Positions 60,001-64,000 of a DNA stretch of 64,000 nucleotides are shown in pieces (the stretch's first letter is position 1; each line of letters begins with the position of its first letter). This DNA is from Nitzschia sp. pyKryTriq1. Lineage: Eukaryota > Bacillariophyta > Bacillariophyceae > Bacillariales > Bacillariaceae. The stretch lies in the NCBI GenBank assembly GCA_956465555.1, contig OY101118.1:2129751-2193750 (forward strand), given 5' to 3'. A program made the position numbers and the translations under genes. The notes under the pieces were generated by a model, which ran no database searches, was not told the DNA's origin, and was given only the letters and a program-made list of their open reading frames with translations.

Positions 60001-61581
60001 ATGGAGGCTATTCGCACCGAACTGGCTCAATTGAAAGAGCTTGAAACAGAACTCGCTCAATCCTCCAAATGGCATGCGAAAAATCATGAGCACAAGCAGC
60101 AGCAGCAGCAGCAGTCCACATCTCCGCGAGGCCTCGTGGACAATAATGACAATGATGAGGATACCAATAATGCTGCTGCAAGTTCCATCTCGTTGATTCA
60201 ACGCTACGAACAAGCACGGGATTTGTACTTGCAGCGTCGGCTCGAAAATCTACTCGTCGATCACATTGCGACCTATGAGAATGGGCAATTTGAAATGATT
60301 TCCAAGGGTGATATCGATGATGACGAGGATGATGCCGCCTTGAAAGAACGACACGCACAAGCCTTGTCAAAGCTACAAGGCTCCATGGATATGATTCATC
60401 AGCAAGCCGATCAGCTACGAGCGACACAAGAAGCTGTGGCGAGTCGGCGTCAAGAACTGGAGCAAATGATTCAAGACATGGAAGACGACGATGAGGACGG
60501 CAACACTGTGGATGATGCTATGGAAGAAGACGATGACAACAACAACGACATTGTCGACGAGACTGCCATTGTCTCGGAGCAAGAACGAATTGAGCAATTG
60601 CAGGAGCAGAAACGAAAGTTGCAGGATGAGCTTGCCAGAATTGAAAAAGAAACGGAAGCAGCTCAAGAACGAACTCGCCTCAAGCAAGAAAAGATTGCGC
60701 TATTGAAGCAAGAGTTGCCATTAGCAGAGGGAGGAGATGAAGAAAACATGGAAGAACTCCAAAAGAAGTTGAACGAGCTTCGTGAAATGAAGGTGTTTTA
60801 TGACAGCCTTCGGGAGGTTCTAGAAGAACTTGGCGGTGTCAAGATTCTTAAAGTGGAAGAAGACCCTGTGCAGCGTCATCTTTTCTTGACGCTCGCCTTC
60901 TATGACGAGCATCAAGTTCAAATTGAATTGGAAGTGTACCGCAAGATGTTTCTGAAACTGGTCGATGCCAAGTGGATCTCGCAGCCGGTCGTTCGTCCCA
61001 AGGGAAACAGTAGTACGGACGAAGAATCACCATTATCATCTACAGCAGCCGACCAGATGAAGAAGGAAGACTTTTCCTTGACGATGGATCCCTTGGATGA
61101 TCTCGTACAAGTCGCCAAGACCACCTTGGGCCCCCCTCATGATCTACGCTTCGTGGTGAGAGAGACCCTTGCCAGAATCTGCATCTTCCAAGACCGCGTG
61201 GAAGAACTGGCAGTCTTGCGACGAAACGTGCTGACAAAGGTTCACAATGGAAACCAAGTTGTATGCTCGCTCAATGAAGGTATTGTGATTGTTATCCGGC
61301 TATATGAAAAATACATCCGCCTGGATCAAGTCGTCGGAGTTGGGGGCTGGGACGAAGAAGTGACCCAGAAGATCCAAACGACCGTCATGGAAAAATTAGA
61401 AAAAGAGTACAACCAAGACGATGCCGAAATTATGCTTCATGGCTCCAAGGTGACGCCAATGATCATAGTCCAATGCATCCAAGATGAGATTGAGCAACTT
61501 CAAGGTGCCAACGGATGGACTAATCCAGTGACGCCACGATTTCCAGAACGTAAAGGTGAGAACAATCAAGGGGGATTTTAG
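60001..61581 (+). CDS. Coiled-coil protein with possible RWD-type C-terminal domain
   Basis: 526 residues, no intron. About 1-35 and 100-275 are heptad-rich (ELAQLKELETELAQ, ERIEQLQEQKRKLQDELARI, ENMEELQKKLNELREM), interrupted by acidic Asp/Asn runs (NDNDEDTNN, DDDEDD, EEDDDNNNDI). From about 270 a folded alpha/beta region begins: FYDSLREVLEELGGVKILKV, HLFLTLAFYDEHQVQIELEV, then DLRFVVRETLARI. A long coiled coil leading to 'LGGVKILKV...' and two strands recalls RWD domains of kinetochore proteins (KNL1, Spc24/25, Csm1). That is a weak resemblance and no more than a suggestion. A Gln run (QQQQQQ) near residue 33 may vary in length between strains. Confidence 0.75.
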   Translation: MEAIRTELAQLKELETELAQSSKWHAKNHEHKQQQQQQSTSPRGLVDNNDNDEDTNNAAASSISLIQRYEQARDLYLQRRLENLLVDHIATYENGQFEMISKGDIDDDEDDAALKERHAQALSKLQGSMDMIHQQADQLRATQEAVASRRQELEQMIQDMEDDDEDGNTVDDAMEEDDDNNNDIVDETAIVSEQERIEQLQEQKRKLQDELARIEKETEAAQERTRLKQEKIALLKQELPLAEGGDEENMEELQKKLNELREMKVFYDSLREVLEELGGVKILKVEEDPVQRHLFLTLAFYDEHQVQIELEVYRKMFLKLVDAKWISQPVVRPKGNSSTDEESPLSSTAADQMKKEDFSLTMDPLDDLVQVAKTTLGPPHDLRFVVRETLARICIFQDRVEELAVLRRNVLTKVHNGNQVVCSLNEGIVIVIRLYEKYIRLDQVVGVGGWDEEVTQKIQTTVMEKLEKEYNQDDAEIMLHGSKVTPMIIVQCIQDEIEQLQGANGWTNPVTPRFPERKGENNQGGF

Positions 61582-61875
61582 AACTGCAAGGACATACCGG
61601 TACAGTACAGTACTGGTACAGTAAATGGCGACGCGACGCGACAGCATCGGTCATATACGACTATTTTTTGGCCGACACACACAACAGTTTGTGCGCAGAA
61701 ATAATCACAATACAGTATGTCTTGATTGGGATGAGATTAAAACTGGGTGTAAGTAGCATGCATATCATAGCATTATTATTATCTGTTTTCGGGAGTAGCG
61801 GCGTGTTTGTAGTCTTGTCGAACTGCAGCAGGATTGTGGACAAAGAATCATCATTGGACTGGCATGGAGAATACT

Positions 61876-64000
61876 CTACACCATACCCAAATCTTTTAGG
61901 ATGGCATAGGCACGATCGCACAAATCAGGTATTTGACCATATTTCGCAGCTAGCGCGGCTTCTTCTTCTGGAGATTTCGGTTGTCTTCGTGCCTCCAAAA
62001 TAATAATGTCATCAGGGGCGGTCGATGGCGTCACAACTTCCTTTGGCGTGGAAGAAGGGAACATGGGCTCTTGTCGTGGCTGTGAGAAGAAGGCACGAAT
62101 GGGTTCCATTACACGTTCTTTGATACTTTTTCTGTCATTGCCGACTTCGTCCGCCTCATCCGTTTGTTGGTCAGCGATCGCTTCTTCTGTGGGTGGTTCC
62201 AGATCCAAAGTCGTTCCCTCGGGGGGTGATGGGTTGGGGTCATCTATGACCAATGGGACAACCTCCTCCTCTTCCTCGTAAGTAGCCTTGGAGCTTACTG
62301 GCACTCTCACTTCGAGCATACCTAAATCAGACAAAATAGCAAAGGCTTTGTCTTCGAGCGACATGAGTCTGTACTTTTCAGCAGGGTCTTCCTCATCCTT
62401 GAAAACGGCCTCCGTAGCTGTTGGTGTGGGGACCGCTGTGGCCTCATCTTCGGTCGCGGTTGTCACAGGTGATTCATCTTTCATCACAGTGGTCGTCTCT
62501 TCCTCTTCGTCCACCTTGCTGGCCACAGAATCATCCAAATCCGCTGCGATATCCGATCCTTTAGCTTCCTCGCCTGCAGGTACTTGTACACTCGCAGCCA
62601 TTGCTTCTCCTTCTTCTAAAGTATCAATCAACGCGGTAGAGCTGTCTTCTGGCGTGGTCACCGGAGTGGTAACTTCCATCGTCGACGAGATAGCAGCAGA
62701 TTGTTCGGCGTCCTGTCCTTGAGCTGGTTCAGATGAGGCTACTTCTTCTCCTGTTACTTCGTGTACTTCATCTTCTACTTTGATATTAGGAGATGGTAAG
62801 GGATCGATTGGTGAGGACCATGGCAGCAGCAACAACCAGCAACAACCAACAACTCCTATTCTTGCAACAATTATGATTCTTCTGACTTACAAACCGTAGA
62901 CGAGCTAGTAGAGGAGGAGGAGGATTCCTGAGATCGCTGTGGCATAGAAGCTTCTCGGAGTGGTGGAACATTGGATGAAGTCACCTCCAAAGGTTTTCCG
63001 AAATCTTTGGAGATGATATCAGGGATTCGTGGAGCCATGCTCGGTAGGGAGCTCGTAGACGACGATGATGATGATTCATCGGTTGTGGGAGCTGCAGGGG
63101 GAGGTGATGCGACTTTCTCTTCTGCAAGGACCGGTTCGGGTGACATCATACTACTAGCTGTTTTGGACTTGCTGGCGGCTGCAGCGTTTTGGATCGTCGC
63201 CGCCAGCAAGGATCGCTGGAACTTCTCTTTTTGTACCATTATACCGCTCTCTTGTGAAAGACTTCTTACAACGGGAGTCTCGTTATCCTCGCTTGCTTTA
63301 AATGTTGGGGCACGTGACGCCATCCTTTCTTTTGCGTCGTTTTGGATCTTTGCGGCTAGCAGGGACCGCTGAAACTTTTCCTTTTGGACCGTATTAACTG
63401 AGACTGGAGGAGGAATTGCGTCCTCTTTTGCATTTTCTTCTATACTAGGAATTTCCATGGCCTCCACTTTTGTGCTCGCAGCAGCAACTTCGAGTATGTC
63501 CTCCTTTGGCATGGTGGTTTTATCAGGAGACGAACTACTCGAGGCTGACGACGGTTCTTCCGCCTCGGTCAAAAGTTTTTCTTCCACGGCCTCCTCTGCA
63601 GCTTGCCAGGCTGTGGATATTTTATCCTTGGCTACTTTTGCCTCACTTGCGCTTTGTAATGTTTCAAGCAAGGCCAATGCGTCTTCTTCGGACATTTTGG
63701 ATTTCTCCTTGGACGCCTCCAACATGGCTTTTCCTAGCATTTGTGTAACAAGAAAGGAAGCCATCGTTCGAACCTTCTTTGTATTGGGGGACAAGGATTC
63801 GTCGTCGTGGTTGTTGTCTTCAGAGGAGGATGCTTCGGCTCGCAACGGTGCGACTTGTGCCAAGGAAGGGAAAACGGTAGGACCGCTCACACTTGCCGCT
63901 GCGTATCCACCACCACCATAGCGATAATATCTGGATGTAGCTCGCGGTACTACCGGTACGTCAAACGAATGGGCCGTGGGAATTGACGCCAGGAGACTTG
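61876..64000 (-). CDS. 5'-truncated secretory/plastid-type disordered protein with internal duplications
   Basis: Partial: the frame runs off the right edge, so the start lies beyond the window. Exons 64000-62891 and 62777-61876 join in phase 1 (T|TA, Leu) across a 113-base GTAAGT intron. The first visible residues (SLLASIPTAHSFDVPVV) look like the end of a signal peptide with a Ser-Phe ASAFAP-like site, followed by RATSRYYRYGGGGYAAASVS. The rest is Ser/Glu/Ala/Thr-rich and disordered. Two internal repeats stand out: VQKEKFQRSLLAAKIQNDAK and VQKEKFQRSLLAATIQNAAA, and LEDKAFAILSDLGM versus CDRAYAILKDLGMV at the very end. A TP/SP-rich acidic stretch lies between. Function unknown; secreted, silica-associated or plastid protein are all possible. 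Confidence 0.75.

Noticed and set aside
62778-62890. Two separate genes at 61.9-62.8 and 62.9-63.9 kb
   Set aside because: A GTAAGT donor, a matching acceptor and continuous phase and composition favour a single spliced gene; the downstream frame has no ATG of its own near its start.

Overview
The window is nuclear DNA of a photosynthetic stramenopile, almost certainly a raphid pennate diatom. Several lines point there. Two genes carry the DUF6824 'VLCGRGG' domain, which is abundant in diatoms. There is a transmembrane guanylate-cyclase/phosphodiesterase fusion, several conserved proteins of a diatom style, and several proteins whose signal peptide is followed by an ASAFAP-like Ser/Ala-Phe motif of the plastid-import type. 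Introns are short (about 60-175 bases) GT-AG introns. I cannot fix the species; Seminavis or a relative is a guess.

Layout. Genes mostly alternate between strands, giving very tight convergent pairs (39 bases at 17.6 kb, 122 at 21.8 kb, 148 at 43.0 kb, 160 at 52.3 kb) and divergent pairs sharing 450-750 bases of promoter DNA. 0-8.8 kb: a Gln/His-rich nuclear-type protein, a transglutaminase-like plus carbohydrate-binding-like protein, a two-helix microprotein, a single-pass membrane protein, and CYP51. 9.5-23.6 kb: the Bud23 rRNA methyltransferase, an acidic/basic orphan, the cyclase-PDE receptor, a plastid DUF3067 protein, a 1018-residue disordered protein with a WW-like module, tubulin chaperone A, and a His/Cys-rich orphan. 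23.6-33.3 kb is repeat-rich accessory DNA holding two DUF6824 paralogues, one conserved orphan and a LINE remnant. 33.3-39.5 kb: a convergent pair of divergent secreted paralogues, a coiled-coil protein, and a TrhO/TSTD2-type rhodanese fused to an RRM. At 40.1-41.5 kb lies a young, broken Ty1/copia-type LTR element with identical LTRs and a perfect 5-bp target duplication. 41.6-64 kb: an FkbM-type methyltransferase, an NPK1-like MAPKKK, a YkgJ-type cysteine cluster protein, an Hsp70-like mitochondrial protein, a plastid-type MATE transporter, TtcA, CCDC124/Lso2, an LRR protein, a three-exon helicase-associated-domain protein, a coiled-coil protein with a possible RWD end, and a 5'-truncated secretory/plastid-type disordered protein at the right edge.

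There is no operon logic; these are independent eukaryotic genes. Themes do recur: cyclic-nucleotide and kinase signalling, RNA modification and translation (Bud23, TrhO, TtcA, CCDC124), and plastid-directed proteins. Intergenic DNA is marked by dense runs of overlapping GTAC/GGTACC/TACCGGTA palindromes and by CTAG/TCTAC-rich stretches. I found no CRISPR array, rRNA gene or convincing tRNA gene. Exon joins below were worked out by eye from splice sites, reading phase and family similarity.
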